DNA of 64,000 nucleotides from Bacillus sp. RO1 (GCF_012524115.1 NZ_JAAZWB010000089.1:1-64000), one strand, 5' to 3'. Shown: positions 8,025 through 16,948, counted from the stretch's first letter. Numbers and translations: made by a program. Notes: a model not told the origin generated them from the letters alone.

Positions 8025-8903
8025 ATGGAGCTGAATTGGTTAAAAACATTTGTAATTGCTGCAGAACATAGTAATTTCAGAAAAGCATCAGAATTATTGT
8101 ATATTTCACAACCGACAGTGACTGTACATATCAAGCAAATGGAAAAGGAAGTCGGGATTGAACTGTTTGTTCGAGATGGTAGAAGAGTGATGTTAACTGA
8201 GGCAGGGAGAAGTTACTTAAAACATGCAAAAACGTTACTAGCTCTTTATGAAGAAGGAATTTCAGAGTTGCATTCTATTCAGCAGGGGTTCACATCACAA
8301 CTCACAATAGGAATTTCGCCATTAATTGCAGATACGATTTTGCCTTTTGTGCTTAAACAATTTATTCAGTCTCATCCTACAATAGAAATATCCGTTAAAA
8401 TTATAGAATCAATTAAAATTGAACATGCTGTAGAATTGGAGGAAGTCGATATCGGTTTATCATGTCTGCCTAACAGAAAAACAGACCTGAAATGCCACTC
8501 CTTATATGATGATCCCCTAGTTTTGGTTGTGCCTCACGATGGCTTTGATTTGGAGACAGGATCTCCACTCGAAGAAGAGGAGATCTTTGGCCACCATACC
8601 TTATTGACTCATAATCACCCTGGGTATTGGGACGAACTATCTCAGCAAATTAAGGCCAAGTATCCCCTTGCAAAAATGATGAAAGTGTCTCAAACTCATA
8701 TTACTAAGCGGTTCATTATAGAGGGGTTAGGGGTGTCCATTTTACCTAAATCCACTGTGAGGCGTGAACTTTTAGAAGGGAGGCTTCTTGAAGTAGATTG
8801 CCAGTCGATAAATCTACCAGATGCAAAAGCATATGCACTGATGAAATATGAGCATTCGTTACAAAATGAGTTTTTAAGATTCTTATCAAAATACAGAATT
8901 TAG
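8025..8903 (+). CDS. citR: LysR-family transcriptional regulator CitR
   Basis: A 292-residue LTTR. The N-terminal winged helix-turn-helix spans about residues 1-60 (FRKASELLYISQPTVTVHIK) and the effector domain about 88-290. Segments LLTHNHPGYWDEL and SQTHITKRFIIEGLGVSILP closely match what I recall of B. subtilis CitR, the repressor of citA. It diverges from citA, which fits. ATG at 8025 follows AGGGGGAATCC. A strong terminator follows, so it is monocistronic. Confidence 0.9.
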   Translation: MELNWLKTFVIAAEHSNFRKASELLYISQPTVTVHIKQMEKEVGIELFVRDGRRVMLTEAGRSYLKHAKTLLALYEEGISELHSIQQGFTSQLTIGISPLIADTILPFVLKQFIQSHPTIEISVKIIESIKIEHAVELEEVDIGLSCLPNRKTDLKCHSLYDDPLVLVVPHDGFDLETGSPLEEEEIFGHHTLLTHNHPGYWDELSQQIKAKYPLAKMMKVSQTHITKRFIIEGLGVSILPKSTVRRELLEGRLLEVDCQSINLPDAKAYALMKYEHSLQNEFLRFLSKYRI

Positions 8904-8918
8904 TAGTAAGCAAAATGA

Positions 8919-8955
8919 AAACATTACTCCCAAAAGAAGAGTAATGTTTTTTCTT
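8919..8955 (+). terminator. citR terminator
   Basis: Twelve-bp stem AAAACATTACTC / GAGTAATGTTTT with a nine-nt loop, continuing into a T-run. Confidence 0.85.
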
Positions 8956-9085
8956 TTGCCCAAGCTTGTCAACAAATCTATAAAAATCGGTATTTTCTAT
9001 CTATCTAATTTATATAGTAATAGTAGTGGGACGAATATACATTACTATACATCACAAAATAGATAAAGGGCAGGAGGGAATAGAT

Positions 9086-9916
9086 TTGCTTCACATTGTT
9101 GCCTGTATAAAGCAAGTACCAGATACAAAAGTAATTAAGATGAATCCAAAAACGAATACGATGGACCGTGCAAGTGCCCCAGCGATATTAAATCCTTACG
9201 ATGCCCACGCGGTAGAAGAGGCTGTACGCCTGAAAAACAAATATGGAGGAACCGTATCGGTCGTCACAATGGGACCACCACCAGCAGTAAAAGCTATTAG
9301 GAAATGCATCGAAATTGGGGCCGACGAGGGATACATGATTTCAGACAGGGCTTTTGCCGGAGCGGACACCTTAGCAACCAGTTATGCACTGACAAAGGCA
9401 ATCAATAAGATTAGCGAAATCAAGCCGATCGATTTGATTATCTGTGGAAAAATGACCATTGATGGTGATACAGGACAAGTAGGGCCTGGTATTGCCCGGC
9501 GTCTTGATATACCGCCATTGACTTCTGTGAATAAAGTTGTTGAAATCCAAAAAGAGGATGGCTATATGGTGGTTCATAGAAAACTAGAGGATGGATATGA
9601 GGTTGTACAAACATCATTACCTTGTTTGCTTTCGGTAGAAAAAGAGATTAACGAGGTTCCTTATTCTTCCTTTCCTAACATGCTAAAGGCTGCCCGATAT
9701 CAACCTATTATTTGGTCTGTCAATGACCTGGAGGATATTGACCGGAAACAGTTAGGGTTAAAGGGCTCTCCAACCATTGTTGCAAAAGTTTGGGCTCCCC
9801 CTAAACCAGAGGGTGGAAAGCTACTTGAGGGCAATTCAGACGAACAGGTACAACAGTTGCTTTCCGTAGTGTTGGAAAAGAAAGAGTTGTTTGCAGAAAT
9901 GAGGGGATTAAAGTGA
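9086..9916 (+). CDS. fixA: electron transfer flavoprotein beta subunit, FixA type
   Basis: A 276-residue EtfB/FixA homologue that forms the ETF heterodimer with the next gene. The start reads MLHIVACIKQVPDTKVIKMN, typical of the family. GGKMTIDGDTGQVGPG-like and SLPCLLSVEKEINEVPY segments are family hallmarks. The frame is open back to 9026, but a TTG at 9086 lies seven bases after GGAGGG and aligns with the usual N terminus. First gene of a tight fixABCX operon. In diazotrophs FixABCX bifurcates NADH electrons to quinone and ferredoxin; in this non-diazotrophic context the donor and purpose are open. Confidence 0.9.
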   Translation: MLHIVACIKQVPDTKVIKMNPKTNTMDRASAPAILNPYDAHAVEEAVRLKNKYGGTVSVVTMGPPPAVKAIRKCIEIGADEGYMISDRAFAGADTLATSYALTKAINKISEIKPIDLIICGKMTIDGDTGQVGPGIARRLDIPPLTSVNKVVEIQKEDGYMVVHRKLEDGYEVVQTSLPCLLSVEKEINEVPYSSFPNMLKAARYQPIIWSVNDLEDIDRKQLGLKGSPTIVAKVWAPPKPEGGKLLEGNSDEQVQQLLSVVLEKKELFAEMRGLK

Positions 9917-10935
9917 GTTTTGAGGATTATAGCGGGGTCTGGGTTTTCATTGAAGAAAATGAAGGGAAGATTGCACCGGTTTCCTTGGAACTGCTTGGCG
10001 CCGGGCGAACGCTTGCAGACAAACGAGGAGTGGAGCTTGCTGGAATCATCATTGGTGATACTGTCACAGGACTTGCAGATACAATTTTTGAATATGGAGC
10101 AGACAAGGTTTATGTTTATGATCAACCGATCTTTCAATTGTATCGTACGGAATCTTTTATGAAAGCACTACTACATTGCAGTGAAAAGTACAAACCGGAG
10201 ATTATTCTATACGGGGCCACTTCAACTGGTAAAGACCTTGCTAGTGCTGTTGCGACAGATCTTCCAACAGGCTTAACTGCTGACACAACCGAACTGGATG
10301 TAGAAGAAGATACGGGATTACTTTTGGCAAGTCGCCCGGCATTCGGTGGGAATATCATGGCGACCATCCTCTGTAAAAAGTACCGTCCGCAAATGGCTAC
10401 TGTCCGTCCGAAAGTAATGAAAGCGCTCCAACCTCAGAAGGGTCGTGCGGGCAAGTTAATTGCAGAGAAAATTGATATTAAAGAAGACGATATGCGTACA
10501 AAAGTATTAAAGATTGTCAGGGAAACCACCAAAAAGATAAGAATCGATGAAGCGGATATAGTCGTTGCTGGCGGAAAAGGTCTTGGAAGTGAACAAGGAT
10601 TTGGTATTGTCCATCAACTGGCAAAAACGCTTGGAGGAGTGGTTGGCGCAAGCCGGGATGTAGTCGAAGCAGGCTGGGTCGAGCACCATCATCAGGTCGG
10701 GCAGACAGGGGTCACGGTAACACCTAAGATTTATTTTGCCATCGGTATCTCAGGGGCCATCCAGCATATTGTGGGAATGAAAAATTCAGGAATGATTATC
10801 GCCATTAATAAAGACCCGGATGCGGCCATTTTTAACTCCTGCCATTATGGAATCGTCGGAGATGCGTTTGAAATAGTACCATTGCTTGTAAAGGAATTCC
10901 ATAAGGCTTTACATGGAGAGGAGGTAGAGGTTTAA
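9913..10935 (+). CDS. fixB: electron transfer flavoprotein alpha subunit, FixB type
   Basis: A 340-residue EtfA/FixB. The N-terminal alpha/beta domain is followed by the conserved FAD-binding C-terminal part (about 235-330: GGKGLGSEQGF, GASRDVVEAGWV, QVGQTGVTVTPKIYFAIGIS, GAIQHIVGM, IIAINKDPDAAIF). It overlaps fixA by four bases, with a GTG start inside the fixA stop region after GAGGGG, indicating translational coupling. Partner of FixA. Confidence 0.92.
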   Translation: MSFEDYSGVWVFIEENEGKIAPVSLELLGAGRTLADKRGVELAGIIIGDTVTGLADTIFEYGADKVYVYDQPIFQLYRTESFMKALLHCSEKYKPEIILYGATSTGKDLASAVATDLPTGLTADTTELDVEEDTGLLLASRPAFGGNIMATILCKKYRPQMATVRPKVMKALQPQKGRAGKLIAEKIDIKEDDMRTKVLKIVRETTKKIRIDEADIVVAGGKGLGSEQGFGIVHQLAKTLGGVVGASRDVVEAGWVEHHHQVGQTGVTVTPKIYFAIGISGAIQHIVGMKNSGMIIAINKDPDAAIFNSCHYGIVGDAFEIVPLLVKEFHKALHGEEVEV

Positions 10936-12230
10936 TGCCAGAAAAGTTTGATTGTATCGTGGTTGGTGCAGGTCCAGCGGGTATCTCTTGTGCATATGAA
11001 CTTGCTAAGGGCGGTGCGAATGTTCTTTTGTTGGAAAGAGGGGAATACCCAGGGTCTAAAAATGTAATGGGCGGAGTGTTATACAGAAAGATGATGGAAG
11101 ATATTATTCCTGATTTTCATAAAGAGGCCCCGCTTGAAAGGCCCATTGTTGAACAGCGTTTTATGATGATGGACAAGGAATCCGCTGTTACATTCGGCTA
11201 TAAAGGTCTGGAGTGGGCACAGGAACCTTATAATAATTTCACCGTCCTAAGGGCGAAGTTTGATCAATGGTTTGCAGGAAAAGCGGTGGAACAAGGGGCA
11301 TTACTTGTCAATGAAACGGTGGTGCTGGAGTGCATCGTGGAAAATGGAAAAGTGGTGGGGGTAAGGACAGATAGGCCTGACGGTGAAGTTTATGCAGATG
11401 TAGTGGTCCTTGCAGATGGCGTGAACTCCTTGCTCGGTAAATCGCTCGGTTTTCACAAGGAATACCGGCCAGATGAAGTCGCCCTTGCAACGATGGAAAT
11501 CATTAAGCTGGACAGTAAGGTGATTGAGGACCGTTTCAATCTGGAAAAGAATCAGGGATGTACTATTGAGCTTTTGGGAGATGCCACAAAAGGGATTCTC
11601 GGAACAGGATTCCTATATACAAATAAAGATACTCTAAGTATCGGGGTCGGAACACTTCTATCCGGATTAATCGAGCATAAAATAAGACCATATGAGCTGT
11701 TGGAATATGTGAAAACACATCCAATGGTACGACCTTATCTTGCAGGCGGAGAACCTGTCGAATACCTTGCTCACTTGATTCCAGAAGGTGGCCTAAAGTC
11801 AATGGGCCGTATCGTGGCAGACGGGGTATTAGTGGTGGGTGACGCGGCACAGCTCGTGAATGCCATCCATCGTGAAGGATCGAACCTTGCCATGACCTCA
11901 GGGAGGTTGGCGGCATCCACTATTCTAGAAGCCATGTCAGTTGGAGATTTTTCCGAACGGACGCTGGATCAATACAGGGTCAATCTCATGAAGAGCTTTG
12001 TTGGTCAGGATATGAAAAAATACAAGGATTCCACCCATCACTTTAATAAGTTTCCGCAATACTTTGATCAGTACATCCCAATGGTAAACAGAGCAGCCAG
12101 CCAGATGTTTACAGTTGATGGTAAGTCCAAGTGGGAGAAACAGAAAAAGATCTGGAAGGATCTCGGATCACCAAAAGAGAAACTCAAACTAGCCCGAGAC
12201 GCATACCGGGCATGGAAGGTGATGAAGTAA
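10935..12230 (+). CDS. fixC: FixC: ETF-quinone oxidoreductase-like flavoprotein
   Basis: A 431-residue FAD protein. The dinucleotide-binding motif VVGAGPAGISCAYEL spans residues 8-22 and the second FAD motif VLVVGDAAQLVNAIHREGSN lies near residue 300. It belongs to the ETF-QO/FixC family and is proposed to pass electrons from FixAB to the membrane quinone pool, using FixX as ferredoxin partner. Start and the fixB stop overlap by one base (TAATG). Confidence 0.92.
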   Translation: MPEKFDCIVVGAGPAGISCAYELAKGGANVLLLERGEYPGSKNVMGGVLYRKMMEDIIPDFHKEAPLERPIVEQRFMMMDKESAVTFGYKGLEWAQEPYNNFTVLRAKFDQWFAGKAVEQGALLVNETVVLECIVENGKVVGVRTDRPDGEVYADVVVLADGVNSLLGKSLGFHKEYRPDEVALATMEIIKLDSKVIEDRFNLEKNQGCTIELLGDATKGILGTGFLYTNKDTLSIGVGTLLSGLIEHKIRPYELLEYVKTHPMVRPYLAGGEPVEYLAHLIPEGGLKSMGRIVADGVLVVGDAAQLVNAIHREGSNLAMTSGRLAASTILEAMSVGDFSERTLDQYRVNLMKSFVGQDMKKYKDSTHHFNKFPQYFDQYIPMVNRAASQMFTVDGKSKWEKQKKIWKDLGSPKEKLKLARDAYRAWKVMK

Positions 12231-12526
12231 TGAGTGAACAGAAGAAGGGTCAGTCTATCGAAGAAAAACAATACCTGGTTCGCTTTAATGCTGACACCAA
12301 ATCTCATTTGACGGTAATGGATGAAGATATTTGTTTAACAAAATGCCCTGATAAAATCTGTACCATCTTTTGTCCCGCAGAGATTTACAAATGGGAAAAT
12401 ATTAGGATGCATGTCGGTTACGAGGGTTGTCATGAGTGTGGAAGCTGCCGGATTGGTTGTCCCCATCAAAATATTAAATGGGAATATCCAAAAGGCGGTC
12501 ATGGAATCGTATTCCGTTTAGCTTAG
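12230..12526 (+). CDS. fixX: FixX: ferredoxin-like protein
   Basis: A 98-residue ferredoxin with two cysteine clusters, CLTKCPDKICTIFCP and CHECGSCRIGCP, compatible with one or two [4Fe-4S] centres. FixX is fused to the C terminus of eukaryotic ETF-QO and encoded separately in fix operons. The frame is open upstream inside fixC. The ATG at 12230 overlaps the fixC stop (TAATG) and follows AAGGTGA, so it is the start. Last gene of the operon; a terminator follows immediately. Confidence 0.92.
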   Translation: MSEQKKGQSIEEKQYLVRFNADTKSHLTVMDEDICLTKCPDKICTIFCPAEIYKWENIRMHVGYEGCHECGSCRIGCPHQNIKWEYPKGGHGIVFRLA

Positions 12527-12528
12527 GA

Positions 12529-12557
12529 GTCTATCGCATTAGCGGTGGGCTTTTTTT
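12529..12557 (+). terminator. fixABCX terminator
   Basis: Nine-pair stem GTCTATCGC / GCGGTGGGC (three G.T pairs), ATTA loop and seven T. Confidence 0.7.
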
Positions 12558-12654
12558 GTTCTTTAGGAGATTATAAAATAATAAAATTGACGATAGTCTT
12601 TAGAGTAATTCTTGACGCCGGAATGAACACCTCGGTGATGACAAGGATTTGGGA

Positions 12655-12970
12655 ATAGAGGGGTCCTCAATGAAGAAAAATTAGGAGAAGAGAGGTCCTC
12701 ATCGGGCGTATGAAGACATTAGTGACGAGAAATTAGTAGGAGAGAGGTCCTCTTCGGGGGTATGAAGACATCAGTGACGAGAAATTAGGAGAAGAGAGGT
12801 CCTCATCGGGCGTATGAAGACATCATTGACGAGAAAACAGGAGGAGAGAAGTCCTCATAGGGGGTATGAAGACATCAGTGACGAGAAATTAGGAGAAGAG
12901 AAGTCCTCATCGGGGGTATGAAGACATCAGTGACGAGAAAACAGGAGGAGAGAAGTCCTCATCGGTAATA
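12655..12970. repeat. 52-bp tandem repeat array 2
   Basis: Five full units of 52 bp start at 12702, 12754, 12806, 12858 and 12910, with a decayed unit on each side (from about 12605 and to about 13000). Each has the dyad GAGGTCCTCAT - 7 nt (cgggcgt or similar) - ATGAAGACATC and a linker with AGTGACGAGAAATTAGGAGA. Orientation is the same as array 1. It lies between fixX and a convergent small gene; 13000-13176 holds nothing I recognise. Confidence 0.92.
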
Positions 12971-13176
12971 TGAAGCCCTTGGTGACAAGGGGTTTATTGA
13001 AATAGTCAAATGTGAGCGCAAAGGGAAGACGGTCAAGTCATTTTTTCAAAGCTATGCGGAAATTATAAAATTGGGGTGGAATTTTTCCTCGCGCTAGCGA
13101 TTTTGTTCATTTTAGAGTGGGTTTTTAAAGAGGGAACCTAGGGGCATCATATGTATATTCTTTCACAAGCCTTTGC

Positions 13177-13207
13177 AAAAAGAAAAACATGGCGTTTTTC
13201 TTTTTTT
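13177..13207. terminator. terminator-like hairpin downstream of the 112-residue gene
   Basis: Twelve-bp AT-rich stem AAAAAGAAAAAC / GTTTTTCTTTTT with a five-nt loop. T-rich on both strands; it can end the minus-strand gene at 13224. Confidence 0.6.
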
Positions 13208-13223
13208 ACATTTATTTTGACGA

Positions 13224-13562
13224 CTAGCCTGCAATCGTATAAAGCTGCCCGTCACTAGCAATCCGTTCCACTTCAGAGGTATAATCTATGGCTTCATCAA
13301 TGGATAAGAAAAAGCTAGAAACATATAGTGGATGCTTATAGTCAAAACCCCCACCAATTTCAGCTGGGAACACAACTACTTGCCAATGGTAATAATCTTC
13401 TCCAGTCCCCATTGCTCTTCCTTCAAGGGCAATCAACCAATGGCTGTAATTCTCACTGCATTCAAAGTTCGTCACTTTTTCTAGAAAAATTACAAGATCA
13501 TCCTTATTAATCGGAACCAAAGACTTTGGGTAAAATTCTCCAAAATTAGGAGCTTCTCTCAT
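13224..13562 (-). CDS. hypothetical protein, 112 residues
   Basis: A soluble acidic protein of unknown function, starting MREAPNFGEFYPKSLVPINK. It has two aromatic-rich stretches (YSHWLIALEGRAMGTGEDYY, HWQVVVFPAEIGGGFDYKH) that may form a beta sheet. No family recognised. The frame is open to 13625, but ATG 13562 lies six bases after AAAGGAGAG while ATG 13568 abuts it, so 13562 is chosen. A hairpin terminator follows. Confidence 0.7.
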   Translation of the reverse strand: MREAPNFGEFYPKSLVPINKDDLVIFLEKVTNFECSENYSHWLIALEGRAMGTGEDYYHWQVVVFPAEIGGGFDYKHPLYVSSFFLSIDEAIDYTSEVERIASDGQLYTIAG

Positions 13563-13669
13563 AAACATCTCTCCTTTACATGAAATGTGGGTAAGTAGTA
13601 GTTGTATTATTATATGAAGGTACACTTAAAATATTTTGTGTTTTTAGAAAATTAAATATTATTTCATAC

Positions 13670-13702
13670 AAAAGGCCGGGTCCCAATGGAACCTGGCCTT
13701 TT
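13670..13702. terminator. bidirectional-type terminator after the 38-residue membrane peptide gene
   Basis: Stem AAAAGGCCGGGT / ACCTGGCCTTTT with a nine-nt loop; T-runs on both strands. Confidence 0.8.
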
Positions 13703-13710
13703 CTAATCAT

Positions 13711-13827
13711 TTATCTATGGTGAAAGAAATCACTAAATGCTTTCACAAATTCAATTCCTTGAAATAATAAGAGACTAATGGATGTAAACGAAAAAAAGCT
13801 GATGGCTATGATTCGAACCCATAACAT
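13711..13827 (-). CDS. 38-residue single-span membrane peptide
   Basis: ATG at 13827 follows GAAGGAGGAATGTAATC, a near-perfect ribosome binding site. The product starts MLWVRIIAISFFSFTSISLL, has one hydrophobic helix (about residues 2-22) and an amphipathic tail ending FFHHR. A strong terminator lies nine bases after the stop. Size, start site and terminator support a genuine small protein. No family recognised. Confidence 0.65.
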   Translation of the reverse strand: MLWVRIIAISFFSFTSISLLLFQGIEFVKAFSDFFHHR

Positions 13828-13883
13828 GATTACATTCCTCCTTCATTATTTTTTAAAATAAGAATGAGGCAAATCATCGTATA

Positions 13884-14171
13884 TCAAATATAACTCCCCT
13901 GGTAAAAAACAGTCACAAGATGGAAGGTTAATTTGACGCCTGTTTGTTCCTGAATAAGGGAGATGAAGTTGTTTTTATAGAAATCACTGTTACATACTAT
14001 TCCAATAATGCCCTCGTCATCAGGATTTTCAACCAAAGGGGCATTCTCAAACTCCAAATAAAAGGATTTCTCATAGATAGCTAGAATACTATTGGGAGTG
14101 GAATGATCCAGATTAATAAGGAAAGCCATTAAGAAAATAACAAACAATGAAACTATTCTTAGTAAATGCAT
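13884..14171 (-). CDS. hypothetical exported or membrane-anchored protein, 95 residues
   Basis: Begins MHLLRIVSLFVIFLMAFLIN, an N-terminal signal or anchor helix, followed by about 70 mostly polar residues with one cysteine (IVCNSD). Start ATG at 14171 follows GGGAGGGATGG. It precedes the 38-residue membrane peptide on the same strand by about 55 bp, so the two may share a transcript. No known family. Confidence 0.6.
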   Translation of the reverse strand: MHLLRIVSLFVIFLMAFLINLDHSTPNSILAIYEKSFYLEFENAPLVENPDDEGIIGIVCNSDFYKNNFISLIQEQTGVKLTFHLVTVFYQGSYI

Positions 14172-14280
14172 TCCATCCCTCCCTACGAAACATTTATATT
14201 ATTTAATATCTTAAATGATTCACAAGGTAAAGAACAGTGTATGTTTTTGACAAATTTCTTCAAAAAAAGGAGTGGGCATA

Positions 14281-15186
14281 TTGAACCAAACGGAAAAGTT
14301 AACAGAAATTCAACAGCTCGAAAAGGAAATTCTTGAAAAGAAAAAGCAGTTAGCAGAATTGAAACGCAACATAGAAAAAGAGAAAGTCGATAATTATGTT
14401 TTCTCATCTTCTCAAAATGGGAGGGTAAGCCTGGAAGAGTTATTCGAAGATAAAAATGAATTATTTGTGGTCCACAATATGGGGAAAAGCTGTTCCTATT
14501 GCACTATGTGGGCAGATGGTTTTAATAGTGTATACCATCATATCCGCAGGAAGGCTGCGTTTGTCGTATCGACCCCAGATACACCAGAAATACAAGAGAA
14601 TTTCGCAGCAGAGAGAAGTTGGATCTTCCCGGTAGTATCTACAAAAGACACAACTTTTAAAGAAGACATGGGATTTGTGGTGAATGGTGGTTATTATCCT
14701 GGTGTTACCGTTTTTACAAAAGATGATAATGGAGGTATATACCGTCATTCAAGCGCGTTTTTTGGACCGGGAGATGATTTTTGTTCGGTATGGCCATTGT
14801 TCGACCTACTTCCTTCCGGATATGAAGATTATAAACCAAGTAAGAAAATCAATGACCGTTCCCCTTATCAGTTGACGAATAACATAGCAATACAAGTGAA
14901 GGATTATGAGAATGCTATTGAATTTTATCACCAAATACTTGGGATGAAACCCGAAAAAAGTACAGATGCTGAAACACTATTTTCAATGAATGGCACCAAT
15001 TTATACATAGAGAATCATAATAAGGGGGATGATCAATCTGTATTTTTCGAATTCGCTGTTGATAACATTGAAGATGCAAAGAGAGTCTTAAGCGCAAATA
15101 AATGCATCGTTACGAAGGAGTTTAGCGAGAAGAGTATAATGGTAAGGGACCCTTACGGATTAAAATTCCATCTATTTCAAGTGTAA
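14281..15186 (+). CDS. DUF899 thioredoxin-like domain fused to a glyoxalase/VOC domain
   Basis: A 301-residue two-domain protein. An N-terminal coiled-coil helix (about 1-35) leads into a DUF899 domain (about 40-190) with HNMGKSCSYCTMWADGFN and FFGPGDDFCSVWPLFDLLP, a thioredoxin-fold relative. A C-terminal VOC domain (about 200-301) has NNIAIQVKDYENAIEFYHQI and IMVRDPYGLKFHLFQ. The frame opens with GTG at 14272, but that codon overlaps the AAAGGAG site; TTG at 14281, eight bases downstream, fits better. Substrate unknown. Confidence 0.85.
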   Translation: MNQTEKLTEIQQLEKEILEKKKQLAELKRNIEKEKVDNYVFSSSQNGRVSLEELFEDKNELFVVHNMGKSCSYCTMWADGFNSVYHHIRRKAAFVVSTPDTPEIQENFAAERSWIFPVVSTKDTTFKEDMGFVVNGGYYPGVTVFTKDDNGGIYRHSSAFFGPGDDFCSVWPLFDLLPSGYEDYKPSKKINDRSPYQLTNNIAIQVKDYENAIEFYHQILGMKPEKSTDAETLFSMNGTNLYIENHNKGDDQSVFFEFAVDNIEDAKRVLSANKCIVTKEFSEKSIMVRDPYGLKFHLFQV

Positions 15187-15194
15187 TGAACTTA

Positions 15195-15228
15195 GGATCG
15201 CTTTTCATTTTGAAAAGCGGTTCTTTTT
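15195..15228 (+). terminator. terminator of the DUF899-VOC gene
   Basis: Twelve-pair stem GGATCGCTTTTC / GAAAAGCGGTTC (two G.T pairs) and five T. Confidence 0.75.
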
Positions 15229-15279
15229 GATATACTGGGCTAAATATAGTAATAGTTTAGAAGGGAATTACGTACGCCT

Positions 15280-16044
15280 ATGAAATTAGTATCTTGGAAT
15301 GTGAATGGAATTAGAGCTTGTGTTAAAAAAGGATTCATGGATTACTTTAGTGAGATGGATGCGGATATTTTCTGCATACAGGAAACCAAACTTCAAGAAG
15401 GGCAAATCGACTTAGATACGCCAGGGTATTATCAATATTGGAACTATGCAATCAAAAAAGGATATTCAGGCACAGCTGTTTTTACTAAGGTGAAACCACT
15501 GCAAGTGCGCTATGGATTGGATTTGGAAAAAGCCGAAGAGTGCGAACCGGAAGGAAGGGTACTTACACTTGAATATGAGAATTTTTTCTTATTGAACGTG
15601 TACACCCCAAACTCTCAGCGAGATTTGGCCAGACTTTCATTCAGACTGGATTGGGAGGACCGCTTCTTAGCATACATAAAAATGCTAGATCAAGAGAAGC
15701 CCGTCATTGTATGCGGCGACCTGAATGTAGCGCACACTGAAAAGGACTTAAAGAATCCAAAATCTAATCGCAACAACTCTGGATTTACAGAAGAAGAAAG
15801 AGGAAAGATGACTAGATTGCTAGGAGAAGGATTTACTGATACATTCCGCCATTTTTATCCTGAAACCACTGATAAATACACATGGTGGTCGTATATGAAT
15901 AAGGTCCGTGAGAGAAATATCGGTTGGCGCATTGATTATTTCATCGTTTCCGATAAGGTAAAGGATTCATTGAAGGGCGCTGAAATACACTCTGATATTT
16001 TGGGAAGCGACCATTGCCCTGTTGTACTCATTCTAAATAAATAA
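15280..16044 (+). CDS. exoA: exodeoxyribonuclease III / AP endonuclease ExoA
   Basis: A 254-residue exonuclease III family enzyme that incises DNA at abasic sites in base-excision repair. The N-terminal MKLVSWNVNGIRA, metal-ligand Glu in CIQETKLQ (about 36), catalytic GDLNVAHTEKDL (about 146-157) and C-terminal GSDHCPV (Asp-His pair) are all present. Length matches B. subtilis ExoA. It is followed by dat with 21 bp between and probably co-transcribed. Confidence 0.95.
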   Translation: MKLVSWNVNGIRACVKKGFMDYFSEMDADIFCIQETKLQEGQIDLDTPGYYQYWNYAIKKGYSGTAVFTKVKPLQVRYGLDLEKAEECEPEGRVLTLEYENFFLLNVYTPNSQRDLARLSFRLDWEDRFLAYIKMLDQEKPVIVCGDLNVAHTEKDLKNPKSNRNNSGFTEEERGKMTRLLGEGFTDTFRHFYPETTDKYTWWSYMNKVRERNIGWRIDYFIVSDKVKDSLKGAEIHSDILGSDHCPVVLILNK

Positions 16045-16065
16045 CACATCTGGAGGTATTAATAA

Positions 16066-16926
16066 ATGAAAGTATTGCTCAATGATACGATTATGGAAAG
16101 AAATGAAGCAAAAGTGGACATTGAAGACAGAGGCTATCAGTTTGGGGATGGTGTGTATGAGGTTGTTAATATATACGAAGGAGTTCCTTTTACCCTAAAA
16201 GAACATATTGCAAGGTTGTATAGAAGTGCTAAGGAAATCGGTATTCAACTAACTGAGCAACCAGAACAGCTTTGTGACAGGTTAATGGAACTTATAAAAG
16301 CCAATAACATGACTAAGGGAGGACTCTACCTTCAAATTTCAAGAGGAGTATCTAACAGATCACACCATTATGATCAAACATTAACTCCCCAACTGGTTGC
16401 ATATCCCCTTTCTTATAAAAGTGTGGAGGATGCGCAGAAAAATGGAGTGGAAGCCATAACTGATGAAGACTTGCGTTGGCTTCGATGCGACATCAAAAGC
16501 CTTAACCTGCTCTACAATATTATGGTCAAGCAGAAAGCAAGCGAGGCGGGGGCATTTGAGACGATTCTTATTAGAAACGGGATAGTTACAGAAGGTTCAT
16601 CTTCTAATATTTTCATCGTCAAAGATGGAATTCTTCAGACACATCCAGCCAATAACTTGATTTTAAACGGGATTACTAGAACGAAACTGTTAGAAATAAT
16701 GGATACCAATGGTTGGGACTACAAAATTCAACCATTCCAAAAAAAGGATCTCATGGAGGCAGATGAGGTATTCCTTACTTCTACTACAAGCGAAGTCATG
16801 CCAATCATCAAAGTTGATGGCGTCACATTTTCACAAGCAAAGCCTGGCCCATTTACACGCAAATTCCAAACAGCTTTCCGCGAAGCAGTCAAATCCGAAA
16901 CAAAAACAATCACAGAAAAAGCATAG
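16066..16926 (+). CDS. dat: D-amino-acid aminotransferase
   Basis: A 286-residue class IV PLP aminotransferase. The PLP lysine is in RCDIKSLNLLYNI (about K144), and the phosphate-binding region includes GIVTEGSSSNIFIV and TTSEVMPI. This matches Bacillus D-alanine aminotransferase, which makes D-glutamate and D-alanine for peptidoglycan. Starts at ATG 16066 after CTGGAGG. Branched-chain aminotransferase is less likely given the CDIKSLNLL motif. Ends in a bidirectional terminator shared with the AraC gene. Confidence 0.92.
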   Translation: MKVLLNDTIMERNEAKVDIEDRGYQFGDGVYEVVNIYEGVPFTLKEHIARLYRSAKEIGIQLTEQPEQLCDRLMELIKANNMTKGGLYLQISRGVSNRSHHYDQTLTPQLVAYPLSYKSVEDAQKNGVEAITDEDLRWLRCDIKSLNLLYNIMVKQKASEAGAFETILIRNGIVTEGSSSNIFIVKDGILQTHPANNLILNGITRTKLLEIMDTNGWDYKIQPFQKKDLMEADEVFLTSTTSEVMPIIKVDGVTFSQAKPGPFTRKFQTAFREAVKSETKTITEKA

Positions 16927-16947
16927 AGTCCACTCTCTATGCTTTTT
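16916..16947. terminator. bidirectional terminator between dat and the AraC regulator
   Basis: Stem AAAAAGCATAGAG / CTCTATGCTTTTT with a six-nt loop; overlaps the dat stop codon. Confidence 0.85.
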
Positions 16948-16948
16948 C

